This document shows positions 1 to 7,748 of a stretch of 64,000 nt of DNA, in pieces; the stretch's first letter is position 1; each line of letters begins with the position of its first letter. Below the pieces are notes generated by a model. The model was not told the origin of the DNA. It saw only the letters and a list, made by a program, of their open reading frames with translations, and ran no database searches. The translations under genes were made by a program, and so were the position numbers. The DNA comes from Streptomyces sp. NBC_01591 (GTDB taxonomy: Bacteria; Actinomycetota; Actinomycetes; Streptomycetales; Streptomycetaceae): the NCBI RefSeq assembly GCF_035918155.1, contig NZ_CP109328.1, forward strand, positions 1,208,729-1,272,728. Reading direction: 5' to 3'.

Positions 1-167
1 GCTACATGTGTTCGGCAACCGACGAATCAGTCCTCACGGAAATCATACAGGTTGTGCCCTATCTCGGCGCTGATCCGCTCTCGCGAGCGCTTACGGAAAG
101 CAGTCAAGCGTGATCGTTGAGTGGCCGCAGAATGTTCGATCCACGTCATCACGACTCCAGGCAGGCC

Positions 168-533
168 CTAGTGCTCGGCGTCGACGCGGGAGACGTGGTA
201 CTGGCGGATCTGCCAGCCGGCGTTGTCGAGGCGGAGGACCAGCGACAGATGTACATGGGCCTCCCAGTCGTGCGCGTCGCCGAACGTGACGTCCGCGAAG
301 CCTCCGGCGACCTGCTCGCCGATCGTGTATGTGTGCAGGATCGTTGCCTCGGCCCTTCGGTCGGCCGGTACGGCTGTGTAGTAGCCCCGCACCGCGTCCC
401 GGCCGGTGAGGACGGCGGGTCCGAAGCCCTGGAAGAGGGTGTCCGGGGTGAACAGATCGGCCATGGTGTCGGGCTGGTGGCCGTCGAAAGCGGCCTTCCA
501 GCGCCGAAGGACGTCATGCATCGGGTGGGTCAT
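168..533 (-). CDS. SnoaL-like / NTF2-fold small protein
   Basis: A 121-residue protein with the layout of the NTF2-like SnoaL/SgcJ superfamily. It opens with an N-terminal helix (VLRRWKAAFDGHQPD), a short DTLFQGFGPAVLTGRDAVRGYY segment typical of these cone-shaped folds, and ends on alternating beta strands (HVHLSLVLRLDNAGWQIRQYHVSRV). Members act as small isomerases, cyclases or ligand carriers, and the substrate cannot be read from sequence. The start at MTHPMHD was chosen; an in-frame ATG five codons upstream (548) is possible. It is divergent from the TetR gene and so may share the operator-bearing intergenic region. Family call is fairly firm, function unknown. Confidence 0.75.
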   Translation of the reverse strand: MTHPMHDVLRRWKAAFDGHQPDTMADLFTPDTLFQGFGPAVLTGRDAVRGYYTAVPADRRAEATILHTYTIGEQVAGGFADVTFGDAHDWEAHVHLSLVLRLDNAGWQIRQYHVSRVDAEH

Positions 534-624
534 TGCTTTAGCTCTCATCTGCGCGTGGGTGTGCGGGCAGCGGCTCCAGCTGCGGACGGTCGCGGATTGC
601 GACCGAGTGGTCCCGCGGAGTTGC

Positions 625-660
625 TAGCCGACCGGTCCAGTACAAAATAGTCGAGCGGTC
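625..660. promoter_or_regulatory. Paired TetR-type operator boxes upstream of the tetR gene
   Basis: Two copies of a 13-bp box lie between the divergent SnoaL-like and tetR genes: TAGCCGACCGGTC at 625-637 and TAGTCGAGCGGTC at 648-660, 23 bp apart. The second ends 14 bases before the tetR ATG. The same box recurs in pairs at 3400-3438 and 3925-3963, so this is probably an autoregulatory operator of the adjacent TetR protein. The assignment is inferred from recurrence and position. Confidence 0.65.
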
Positions 661-674
661 GTATACTTGCAACC

Positions 675-1295
675 ATGGGACGGACCAGTGACGCCAGGGA
701 AAAGATCATCAGCACCGCGCAGTCGCTCATCGAGCTGCGTGGCTACTCGGCGCTGGGCGTGGCCGAGATCTGCAAGACGGCCGGGGTGCCCAAGGGGAGC
801 TTCTACTACTTCTTCGAGTCCAAGGAGGCTCTGGCGCTGACTGTGCTCGACGAGCACTGGGCCGACCAGCGTCGCGAGTGGGCCCGTGTTCTGCGCGGCG
901 ACGCCGACCCTCTGCAGCGGCTGCGGCAGCTCTTCGAGGAGACCGAGGCGATCCAGCGCGCGGGGCAGAAGAGCTGTGGCACCGTCTCCGGCTGCTTGTT
1001 CGGGAACCTCACGTTGGAGCTGAGCAATCAGACCGAAGCGATCCGCCGACGCCTGCAGGAGATCTTCGACGCCCAGGTCGACATGGTGGAGTCGGTCGTC
1101 GCCGAGGCGCGTGAGCGTGGCGAGGTCACTGTCGCCGACACCCGTGAGGCGGCGCGATCGGTCGTCGCGCAGCTCGAAGGACAGGTGCTGTTCGCCAAGC
1201 TCTACAACAGCACGTCCCAGCTGAGCGTTCTCTGGGCGAACTGCCTGGCTCTGCTGGGCGCCCGGGCGCCGCAGGAGGCAGCGGCCGAGGCATGA
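675..1295 (+). CDS. TetR/AcrR family transcriptional regulator
   Basis: A 206-residue TetR-family repressor. Residues 8-54 form the helix-turn-helix domain (AREKIISTAQSLIELRGYSALGV...KGSFYYFFESKEAL), with the hallmark G-S-F-Y-Y-F-F recognition-helix segment. The rest is an all-helical ligand-binding domain, resembling the LmrA/YxaF type, with a cysteine-containing stretch (SCGTVSGCLFGNL) about a third of the way in. Paired palindromic boxes precede it and recur before the SDR/isomerase pair and wrbA. It therefore probably controls this whole redox cluster and responds to a small electrophile or quinone. The ligand is inference. Confidence 0.92.
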   Translation: MGRTSDAREKIISTAQSLIELRGYSALGVAEICKTAGVPKGSFYYFFESKEALALTVLDEHWADQRREWARVLRGDADPLQRLRQLFEETEAIQRAGQKSCGTVSGCLFGNLTLELSNQTEAIRRRLQEIFDAQVDMVESVVAEARERGEVTVADTREAARSVVAQLEGQVLFAKLYNSTSQLSVLWANCLALLGARAPQEAAAEA

Positions 1296-1400
1296 GCCCC
1301 GGTCCGCTGCCGGCGGGTCGGAGTGTCGGGCGCCAGAGTCCCGTTGGCCCGGAGGTCCCGGACTGCCGGTGCCTTGGTGTGCGTCGGGCGCCGAGGGCGT

Positions 1401-2432
1401 TCAGACGTGGGAGGCCAGTCTCCGCAGGATCTGGGCGGCGGGCTCGGCGGTGGCCTGGCGGTACCCGGTCCCGGCCCACAGATTGATCCGCTCGGGGTCG
1501 CCGGCCGCGGCGGCGGCCTGGCGCATCGGCCTGGTCAGATGGTGCAGGGCGGGGTAGCCAGAGGGGGCGAGGCCGCTGTAGTGGTCGGTGAACCGGTTGG
1601 CCAGAGCCCGTGCGGGCCGGCCTGTGAACGCCCTGGTCACCACGGTCCGGCGGCGCTTCGGGTCGGCCAGGGCCGCCTTGTGGGGGAGCGACGTACCGGC
1701 TTCGTCCGCCCGCAGCAGGACCGTACCGACCATTACCGCCTCGGCCCCGGCGCGTAGTGCCTCGGCCACGCCGGCCGGGGTGGCCAGCCCGCCCGCGGCG
1801 ACGAGCGGCAGCGACACCGCCTCCCGTATCTGCCCCAGCAGATCGGTCAGTGGGACGGAGGCCGGAACACGTTCTGGGGTGAGTGTGCCTGAGTGCCCTC
1901 CGGCGGCCGACGCCTGTACGGCCAGTACGTCGGCGCCCGCGTCCGCGGCCAGGCGGGCCTCCGCCGGTGACGTGACCGTCTGGACGACCAGGGTTCCGGC
2001 GGCGCGCAGTGAGGCGATGACGGCTGTGTCCGGGATGGCGAAGGTGAAGCTGACGACCGGTACCGGTGCGGACAGCAACAAGTCGATCTTGTCCGACCAG
2101 TGGTCGTTGTCCTCGACGATTTCCGCTGCCTGGATGTCGAGTTCGTAGACCCGGGCTTCGGGGGCGATCGCGGCGGCATAGCGTCGGAAGGCCTCCGGAT
2201 CGACCGGCAGGGGGTTGGGAGCGAAGAGGTTGACCCCGAAGGCGATGTCGTGGCGTCGGACCTCGGCGATCTGCTCGGCCAGTGCGTCGGCGGTCTTGTA
2301 TCCGCCGGCGAGGAACCCTAGTCCGTTCGCACGGGCCGCCGCCACGACCAGTGCGGGGGTGCTGGGACCGCCGGCCATCGGCGCGGCCAGAACCGGGTTG
2401 TCCACGGCGAGGCCGTCGAGTGGCGAGGTCAT
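1401..2432 (-). CDS. Nitronate monooxygenase (2-nitropropane dioxygenase family)
   Basis: A 343-residue FMN-dependent TIM-barrel enzyme of the nitronate monooxygenase class, which oxidises alkyl nitronates to carbonyl compounds and nitrite. Visible signatures are the N-terminal NPVLAAPMAGG strand, the central DVLAVQASAAGGHSG segment carrying the catalytic His and FMN phosphate contacts, and the PLVAAGGLATPAGVAEALRAGAEAVMVGT phosphate-binding region. Length is normal. It lies 217 bases downstream of the SDR gene on the same strand and may be co-transcribed with it. Together with WrbA and the SDR it suggests detoxification of nitro compounds or quinones. Confidence 0.92.
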   Translation of the reverse strand: MTSPLDGLAVDNPVLAAPMAGGPSTPALVVAAARANGLGFLAGGYKTADALAEQIAEVRRHDIAFGVNLFAPNPLPVDPEAFRRYAAAIAPEARVYELDIQAAEIVEDNDHWSDKIDLLLSAPVPVVSFTFAIPDTAVIASLRAAGTLVVQTVTSPAEARLAADAGADVLAVQASAAGGHSGTLTPERVPASVPLTDLLGQIREAVSLPLVAAGGLATPAGVAEALRAGAEAVMVGTVLLRADEAGTSLPHKAALADPKRRRTVVTRAFTGRPARALANRFTDHYSGLAPSGYPALHHLTRPMRQAAAAAGDPERINLWAGTGYRQATAEPAAQILRRLASHV

Positions 2433-2649
2433 GGAGTGTCTTCTCTCCTCGTGAGATGGGGACGGACTTGGTCCGGCAGGAGGCAGTGGCCCGCCCCGGG
2501 CCGGTCCCCGAGGGGGCCGGTGCCGGCCGGTTCGTCGTCGGCGCCGGGCCGTCGGCAGCCGGTTCCGGGGCGGCTGGCAAGGGCACGGGCACGGTGGCGC
2601 GCCCCGCCTCGGGCCCGCGCGGGCGAAGCCAGGCGTTGAGTGCCCGCGC

Positions 2650-3363
2650 TCAGTACCCGGCGCTCTGGCCGCCGTCGACGTGGAGGATCTCGCCTGTGAC
2701 GAACGGGGCGTTCTCGAGGTAGACGACCGCGTCGACGATGTCGCTCACCTCGCCCATACGGCCGACCGGATGCAGTGCCGCGAGTGCCGCGTGATGCTCC
2801 TCGGGGTGCATGGGTGTCTTGATGGTGCCCAGCGCCACGGCGTTGCTGCGGATGCCGCGGCCGGCGTACTCGATGGCCAGCGCCTTGGTGGCGGACTGCA
2901 GTCCGCCCTTGGTCAGAGAGGCGAGTACGGAGGTCACACTGGAGCTGGCCTGGTCGGCGAGCGTGCTCGTGATCTGCACGACGTGACCGCCGCCCTGCTC
3001 GAGCATGCGCTCCACCGCGAGCTGGGTGATGCGGAAGAAACCGTCCAGGTTCACGCCGAGCACCGCGTCGTAGTCGTCCTCGGTGTAGTCGGTGAAGGGC
3101 TTCGCGACGAAGATCCCCGCGTTGTTGACCAGCGTGTCGATACGGCCGAACTGCTCGACGCCGGCGGCGATGACGCGCTCTGCGGTCGCGCGGTCGGCGA
3201 TGTCGCCCTGGACGGTGACGACGTCGGGGTCGTCCGACGCGGGGATGCGGCGCGAGGTGGCGACGACGCCATAGCCCAGCTTGCGGTAGGCGGTGACAAT
3301 CCCGGCTCCGATGCCCTGCGACGCACCCGTGACGACCGCGACCTTCTGAACCTGCGTGCTCAT
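2650..3363 (-). CDS. Short-chain dehydrogenase/reductase
   Basis: A 237-residue classical SDR using NAD(P)H. It has the nucleotide-binding TGASQGIG motif near residue 12, the NNAG structural motif, a YAGRGIRSNAV region and the C-terminal VTGEILHVDGGQSAGY tail typical of 3-oxoacyl-reductase-like SDRs. At the usual catalytic Ser-Tyr-Lys positions I read SVLASLTKGGL, so the expected YxxxK appears as LTKGGL and the catalytic tyrosine may be missing; an alignment should confirm this. The start at MSTQVQK follows AGAAGG at a good distance. It is divergent from the isomerase-like gene, with two TetR-type boxes between them. Confidence 0.88.
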   Translation of the reverse strand: MSTQVQKVAVVTGASQGIGAGIVTAYRKLGYGVVATSRRIPASDDPDVVTVQGDIADRATAERVIAAGVEQFGRIDTLVNNAGIFVAKPFTDYTEDDYDAVLGVNLDGFFRITQLAVERMLEQGGGHVVQITSTLADQASSSVTSVLASLTKGGLQSATKALAIEYAGRGIRSNAVALGTIKTPMHPEEHHAALAALHPVGRMGEVSDIVDAVVYLENAPFVTGEILHVDGGQSAGY

Positions 3364-3399
3364 GATGACCTTCTTCCAGGGAGATGAGGATGAGATGAC

Positions 3400-3438
3400 T
3401 AGCCGACCGGTCACTTATGTCAAAGTAGACGACCGGTC
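3400..3438. promoter_or_regulatory. Paired TetR-type operator boxes between the SDR and isomerase genes
   Basis: TAGCCGACCGGTC (3400-3412) and TAGACGACCGGTC (3426-3438) start exactly 26 bp apart, in the leader between the divergent SDR and muconolactone-isomerase-like genes. Box sequence and pairing match those before tetR and wrbA, so the site may control both directions. Confidence 0.7.
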
Positions 3439-3565
3439 GAAATATTTCAAAAGGCGTGCGTACCGTCGTGGCGGCAGGGTGTGCGCCCGCGGAAGGGCGG
3501 CTGCGCCGCCTCGTGTGCGTCGTCACGAGGGGCCGGTAGGCCCCGCAGAGAGAAGGAGAAGTGCC

Positions 3566-3868
3566 ATGAAGGAGTTCCTGGTCGAGCTCACCACCACCGT
3601 TCCCGAGGGCACCGACCCGGCGGAGGTCGACCGCCGTCGCGCCGAGGAATCCGTAAGGGCTGGGGAGCTGGCCGCGGCCGGTCACCTCGTCAGGCTGTGG
3701 CGCCCGGTGGGCGAACTGCGCAGCATCGGTCTGTGGCGGGCCGCCGACGAGGGTGAGCTGTACGAGAAGGTGCTCGGCGCACTGCCGCTCTGGCCGTGGA
3801 TGACCTCGGTGGTGACGGTCCTGCAGTCCCACCCCAACGACCCGGGCAGGACTGCCGTCACCGCCTGA
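3566..3868 (+). CDS. Muconolactone delta-isomerase-like protein
   Basis: A 100-residue protein of the muconolactone isomerase (ferredoxin-like barrel) family. It begins MKEFLVELTTTVPEG, continues with a helix rich in charged residues (VDRRRAEESVRAGELAAAG), and carries the HLVRLWRPVGELRSIGLWRA core and PLWPWMTSVVTVL closing strands. The classical enzyme converts muconolactone to 3-oxoadipate enol-lactone. No catechol pathway is nearby, so here it is more likely a detoxification or cyclase-like member. AGAAGGAG sits six to ten bases upstream of the chosen ATG. Confidence 0.85.
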   Translation: MKEFLVELTTTVPEGTDPAEVDRRRAEESVRAGELAAAGHLVRLWRPVGELRSIGLWRAADEGELYEKVLGALPLWPWMTSVVTVLQSHPNDPGRTAVTA

Positions 3869-3924
3869 TCGCACGGGCCTCGTCGCTCCCGCCGTAACCG
3901 CGGCACCCGGCCTTGAATCATCTG

Positions 3925-3963
3925 GACCGGTCGTCTACCTTGAATTAGTGGACCGGTCGTCTA
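3925..3963. promoter_or_regulatory. Paired TetR-type operator boxes upstream of wrbA
   Basis: GACCGGTCGTCTA occurs twice, at 3925-3937 and 3951-3963, again starting 26 bp apart. This is the reverse complement of the TAGACGACCGGTC box upstream of the SDR. The spacer holds TTGAATTAGT, part of a plausible promoter. The second box ends 54 bases before the wrbA start. Confidence 0.7.
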
Positions 3964-4017
3964 GTTCGGTCTCGCGACAACCCCACCAGAATCCCCACAA
4001 GGAACGGAGCCGCTGCC

Positions 4018-4626
4018 GTGGCTACTCCCGTCAAGCTTTCGATCGTCTACTACTCCTCCACCGGCACCATCGCCGAGATAGCCGAGGAGCTCCGCGATGC
4101 CGGTGTGAAGGCCGGTGCCGAGGTCCGCCTGGTGAAGGCCGCCGAGCTGGCCCCGCGGGCGGCCATCGAGGCCAATCCGGCGTGGGCAGCCAACCACGCC
4201 GCCACCGCGGGCATCCCCGAGGCGACACCCGAGGACATCGAGTGGGCCGACGCCGTACTGTTCGGATCCGCCACCCGGTTCGGCAACCTCTCCTCGCAGC
4301 TCAAGCAGTTCATCGACACCCTCGGCGGGCTGTGGGCACAGGGGAAGCTGGCCGACAAGGTCTACAGCGGCTTCACCTCGTCCGCGACCCTCCACGCCGG
4401 ACAGGAGACGACGCTCCAGGCGCTCTACACCAGCGTCCACCACTTCGGCGGCATCGTGGTCGCCCCCGGCTTCACGGACCCGGTCAAGTTCGCCGACGGC
4501 AACCCTTACGGCACCTCGCACGTGGACGGGCAGGGCACGAACCCGGTGGACGACACCACCCGCGCCGCCGCCCGCCACCAGGCCGAACGCGTCGTGAGGA
4601 TAGCGGCCCAGCTCAAGGCAGCCTGA
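4018..4626 (+). CDS. wrbA: WrbA-type NAD(P)H:quinone oxidoreductase
   Basis: A 202-residue flavodoxin-like FMN enzyme that reduces quinones by two electrons and so avoids semiquinone radicals. Residues 7-20 (LSIVYYSSTGTIAE) are the FMN phosphate loop. The WrbA-specific GSATRFGNLSSQLKQFIDTLGGLW segment and the SSATLHAGQETTLQALYTSVHHFGG region with its isoalloxazine contacts are present, as is the C-terminal PYGTSHVDG motif. It starts at GTG after AAGGAACGGAGC. Two operator boxes precede it and a strong hairpin follows, suggesting a monocistronic, TetR-controlled unit. Confidence 0.93.
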   Translation: MATPVKLSIVYYSSTGTIAEIAEELRDAGVKAGAEVRLVKAAELAPRAAIEANPAWAANHAATAGIPEATPEDIEWADAVLFGSATRFGNLSSQLKQFIDTLGGLWAQGKLADKVYSGFTSSATLHAGQETTLQALYTSVHHFGGIVVAPGFTDPVKFADGNPYGTSHVDGQGTNPVDDTTRAAARHQAERVVRIAAQLKAA

Positions 4627-4650
4627 CCCGTCCACCAGCCGCGTCAGGCA

Positions 4651-4681
4651 GGCCGGCGCCGCCACACCGGCGGCGCCGGCC
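4651..4681 (+). terminator. Strong hairpin terminator after wrbA
   Basis: A perfect 13-bp GC stem (4651-4663 with 4669-4681) and a 5-nt ACACC loop, 25 bases after the wrbA stop. There is no U-tract, as is usual for Streptomyces terminators. Confidence 0.75.
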
Positions 4682-4769
4682 GACGCGTCACCGCGCCGGC
4701 GCAGGGCGCGGACCCGGCCGGGCCTACAGCGACTCCGGTCGCTCGCCGCCCGACGGCGGCAAAGCGGTG

Positions 4770-4875
4770 CTGTGGCCCCATCGCCGTGCGCGAGCCCGAG
4801 AATCTGCCCGCAGCAGGTGACCCGACGCCCACCCGTGGGCGACGGCCGGTGCACCAGGATCGGCGCGCTGCTCAT
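4770..4875 (-). pseudogene. N-terminal remnant of a small Streptomyces hypothetical family
   Basis: Reading leftward from the ATG at 4875, the first ~35 residues (MSSAPILVHRPSPTGGRRVT, then CCGQILGLAHGDG) match the opening of a short actinomycete hypothetical family I recall, with the pattern MxSAPIxVHxPxxTGGRRVT. Past residue 35 the frame turns into low-complexity arginine-rich sequence, so the rest of the gene appears lost. A second start of this kind lies at 23016. Function unknown. Confidence 0.35.
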
Positions 4876-4883
4876 GGCCCAGG

Positions 4884-5081
4884 GTGCGATGGGTGGCCGG
4901 TCACATCGTGCTCTACCGCAAGGAAGCCGGTATCGACCACAGCGAGCTGCGCGTGCTGACCAAGGGCAGGCACGCGATGACGTACTCCAATGACGCCGGC
5001 TCCACTTGGACGGACACTGGCGCGGGAGCCGCCCCGCTGCGCGCCGCCTTCCACGCCCTGTACTTCCACTCCCGCTGGTGA
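4884..5081 (+). CDS. Small hypothetical protein followed by a terminator
   Basis: A 65-codon frame starting at GTG (VRWVAGHIVLYRKEAGIDHSE) and ending AFHALYFHSRW. I do not recognise it. In support of it being real, it has mixed amino-acid composition with little arginine bias and a very strong hairpin follows 32 bases after its stop. It could also be the 3' part of a longer lost gene. Confidence 0.4.
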   Translation: MRWVAGHIVLYRKEAGIDHSELRVLTKGRHAMTYSNDAGSTWTDTGAGAAPLRAAFHALYFHSRW

Positions 5082-5112
5082 CCCCCATTCAGACCGAATG
5101 GTAGAGGGCCGC

Positions 5113-5154
5113 GGCTCAGGGTCTCGCACCTGGATGCGTGCGAGGCCCTGAGCC
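5113..5154 (+). terminator. 17-bp hairpin terminator
   Basis: Arms 5113-5129 and 5138-5154 pair over 17 positions with a single G-U wobble and an 8-nt loop. This is among the strongest hairpins in the window and probably ends the small gene at 4884-5081. Confidence 0.75.
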
Positions 5155-5802
5155 ATAAGATCGCCTCTCCTTCGAACGCCGCAGTTCGCGAGGCCTGGTG
5201 TGGTGGCACTACCACGTCCAGCGGAACCTCACATGAGGTCAGGCATCCGGTGCGCCTTGCGCCCGGCCGGGGGTAGAACCGTCACCGGCGAGGTCGGTGC
5301 ACTGCGCCAGCACGGCCCGGTGGACCGTGAGCGGGGCCGTCACCCGCGCCGAGCAGCCCTGTCGATCGTTCGGCTGGAGCCCCATGGAGCCCTCCGCCGA
5401 GAGGTGACCACCCTCCGCACCCACACACCTCACGGTCCCGGCCGGTCTTCCCCGGCCAGCCGGGGCTTTCCCGCGCTCAGGCACCGCTGCCGCTCGGACG
5501 GGGACTTCCTGGCCCGGTTGGTGGATCGGCTGCGGAAAGGGGGTGCTGCCCGTCGGGGGAGGGGGAGTTCGTTATGCCGTGGGTGAAGCCGTATGTGTGC
5601 AGGGACAGATTCCATGAACCGGTTGACTGCTTTGGCTTATGAGGGTGCGGAGGGTGGCCGCATCCGGTGAGGATGCGCCACCCTCTGGGGCGCCGCGCTG
5701 GAACGCGGTGATGCCCGGTCCCTGTTCCATGGTGCAGCCACGACGCCAGGGAGACCTCGGGTACGAGTACCCGAGACAGCGTTGCTAGGAGGGTGTCATC
5801 GC
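5155..5802. other. Region without a recognisable gene; two inverted repeats
   Basis: About 650 bases in which neither strand shows a credible protein. A stem with one bulged base occupies 5650-5685 and looks like a terminator. A second inverted repeat (CTCGGGTA, loop CGAG, TACCCGAG) at 5756-5775 sits just ahead of the ribosome-binding site of the next small frame and could be an operator. Confidence 0.5.
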
Positions 5803-5946
5803 GTGCGTGCCTTCGGCAACGCCGGATGGACGGAAACGAATGAAAAAATTGGTTTCATTCTCCTGACCTGCAGCCTCCTGGTAGCCGGCTGCCGGCTCGT
5901 CCACCCGTTCGCCCGCATCGCGGACCCGGGCTCTGGACGTTCATGA
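5803..5946 (+). CDS. Possible 47-residue membrane or lipoprotein-like peptide
   Basis: A short frame from GTG with a good AGGAGG at 5788-5793. It has a polar start, one hydrophobic stretch (IGFILLTCSLLVAGC) ending in a lipobox-like L-V-A-G-C, then a short tail. The lipobox lies unusually far in for a signal peptide. A palindrome precedes the ribosome-binding site. Whether it is made is uncertain. Confidence 0.35.
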   Translation: MRAFGNAGWTETNEKIGFILLTCSLLVAGCRLVHPFARIADPGSGRS

Positions 5947-6113
5947 ATCAACGCCCTTGCCCGAAGGGCCACGCATTGTGATGGTCGGGTTACTGGTGAG
6001 AGGATCGCCGAACGTTGACGGACCGGACCTGGAAGTCCCCGTCAGCTGTTCACGGTGCAGCCCAAGTCCGCGCCCTATTCAGGGTTCTGACGCGACGCCA
6101 GTTGGAGACACGC

Positions 6114-6341
6114 ATGCGTTCATCACTCTTCCCGCCGTCCTCGCCCAGCGCCTACCCGGGCGCGCTGACGCCCGGCGAGGTGGTCATCATCCTCGTCGTC
6201 ATCCTCGTGGCAGGAGCCCTCGCCCTGGCCGGCCTGCCGATGTTCGGCGCTCTTGAGTTCATCGCAGGCGCCCTCTACGTCGCCGTCAGCTCGCTGAGGG
6301 CGATGCGCACGACGACAGCGCCCTCGCCCGAGGCAGTCTGA
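6114..6341 (+). CDS. Small two-helix membrane protein
   Basis: A 75-residue protein. After a Pro/Ser-rich N-terminus it has two hydrophobic segments: GEVVIILVVILVAGALALAGL (about 21-41) and FGALEFIAGALYVAVSSL (about 43-60). It then has a short basic-polar tail. The ATG at 6114 follows GTTGGAGA. Not assigned to a family. It precedes the HTH gene on the same strand and could form a unit with it. Confidence 0.55.
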   Translation: MRSSLFPPSSPSAYPGALTPGEVVIILVVILVAGALALAGLPMFGALEFIAGALYVAVSSLRAMRTTTAPSPEAV

Positions 6342-6452
6342 CCCACCTATGGGACGGCGTGAGAACGCCGTCGCCGCAGAACCCGGCAGTCCGAAGCGCT
6401 CGCGCTGTGGCTACGTGCCCAGCGCGAGCGCCGAGGCGTCACCTACGCGGCG

Positions 6453-7082
6453 ATGGCCAAACTGATCGGATACCGGTTCACCGCGACCATGCTCTCGCGC
6501 GGCGCCAGCGGGAAAGTCCCCTCCCGTAAACTCGTCGAAGCCTACGCACAAGCCTGCGACGCCGATCCCGCAGACGCGATCCGCCTGTGGAAAGCCGCCC
6601 GCCGCTCCGAGGAAGAACTCCGGCGTCGAGAGGAGACCACCACAGAGTTCCAGGACCTGGCCACCTCGGTGCGCTCCGCACTCACTCACCCGGAACTGAT
6701 CGAGACCTTCGGTCAGTTACGCCGGGCGATGATCCAGGTCCGTGCCAGGGAGGGCCAGCCGTCTCTGGGCTACTTGCAATCCGAGGCCGGGCGGACCGCT
6801 GATGGCCGGCACTTCCGGCTCCCGAAGAGCAGTCTGAGCGCCGTTCTGCGGGGGGAAGCGGTCCCCTCCCGCGAGCACGTCACCGCGTTCATGGAAGCCC
6901 TCGGCGCTTCCCCCCGCAAAGTCAGACCGTGGGAACGAGCGTGGGACCGGATCGCGCAAACCCACGCCCGCCAGCCTCCGGCTGTCGTCGAGATCCGCGT
7001 CGCGGACGGCCGTGCCACCCCAACCCCCCGTCCTACTGATGACCGCAGCCGCGAACGGCCCCGACTACGACTACCTCCGTGA
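6453..7082 (+). CDS. XRE-like helix-turn-helix regulator, N-terminus apparently frameshifted
   Basis: About 209 residues are readable from the ATG at 6453. The first HTH domain clearly begins before this: the same frame upstream reads EALALWLRAQRERRGVTYAAMAKLIGY but has no ATG or GTG before a stop at 6360. Another frame offers a start at 6349 (MGRRENAVAAEPG), so one indel near 6383-6388 would restore a full N-terminus. A second HTH-like segment (LGYLQSEAGRTADGRHFRLPKSSLSAVLRGEAVPS) sits mid-protein, a duplication seen in Streptomyces XRE proteins with tandem domains. Probably a DNA-binding regulator; it may be inactive if the frameshift is real. Confidence 0.6.
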   Translation: MAKLIGYRFTATMLSRGASGKVPSRKLVEAYAQACDADPADAIRLWKAARRSEEELRRREETTTEFQDLATSVRSALTHPELIETFGQLRRAMIQVRAREGQPSLGYLQSEAGRTADGRHFRLPKSSLSAVLRGEAVPSREHVTAFMEALGASPRKVRPWERAWDRIAQTHARQPPAVVEIRVADGRATPTPRPTDDRSRERPRLRLPP

Positions 7083-7350
7083 CCAAGTGGTGAGCGACTA
7101 CATGAACACCGACATGCCCCGCATCTGGAAGGGCCCGCAGCGCCCCTACCCGCCAGCAGGCCAGACTCGCTCCGGCCTGCCCATCCGGATCCCGCGACGC
7201 TACGAACGCCCAGCCCACCGCCTTCAGCCTCACAAAAAACCCAGCCCAACCAGCGCCACACCCGTCCTTGCCGCATTTGGCCGCCCACGCCCGGCCGCTT
7301 CCCAAGCCCTGGAGAAGACCCTTCAACTACGCCTGCTCCGTGACGCGTAG
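7039..7350 (+). CDS. Small hypothetical protein after the HTH gene
   Basis: About 103 residues starting MTAAANGPDYDYLRDQVVSD, with a Pro/Arg-rich C-terminal half. The start overlaps the HTH gene's 3' end in another frame, which suggests translational coupling. Not recognised. It ends 27 bases before the left terminal repeat of the ISL3 element, so the C-terminus may have been altered. Confidence 0.4.
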   Translation: MTAAANGPDYDYLRDQVVSDYMNTDMPRIWKGPQRPYPPAGQTRSGLPIRIPRRYERPAHRLQPHKKPSPTSATPVLAAFGRPRPAASQALEKTLQLRLLRDA

Positions 7351-7377
7351 CCCGGGCGGTGCAGCCGTAAGCCCGGT

Positions 7378-7415
7378 GGCTTTATTCACCAGTAGTGGTT
7401 CTGGCTCAGGTTGTG
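7378..7415 (+). repeat. Left terminal inverted repeat of the ISL3 element
   Basis: Begins GGCTTTATTCACC and contains GGTTCTGGCTCA. It pairs with the end at 13326-13363. Confidence 0.75.
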
Positions 7416-7511
7416 TGGTCCGTGCACTGTGAGTAACGACTGAACTCCCTGGGGCGGCCAGGTAAGTTGCCTCAAAACGAGCAGTGGCATGCGTGGCTGG
7501 GCCGATAGTTC

Positions 7512-7715
7512 GTGGCTGTGAATGAGATCTTGTTCCGGCTGGAGGAGCTGTTGTTCCCGTCGATCGCGGATGTCGCGGTGCTGTCGGTAGACGTGAACAT
7601 CGCGATAGTGCGTGTTGATGTGCGGTGCACCGCAGCTGGTGCCTCGTGTCCGGGTTGTGGGGCATGGTCAGCCAAGGTGCACGGCTCCTACCTGCGATTT
7701 CCCGATGATGTTCCG
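7512..7715 (+). pseudogene. ISL3-family transposase, N-terminal part
   Basis: Reads MAVNEILFRLEELLFPSIADV from a GTG start and includes the zinc-finger-like CPGCGAWSAKVHGSYLRFPDDVP of ISL3 transposases. At VP (7710-7715, GTTCCG) the family sequence stops; it resumes in frame at the second GTTCCG, 9235-9240. Excision of the intervening IS3 would rebuild ...RFPDDVPSAGRSVV..., giving a protein of about 536 residues, the usual length. Confidence 0.88.
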
Positions 7716-7748
7716 GAAGATTTCAAGTCCAGTGAGACGGTCGTGACG

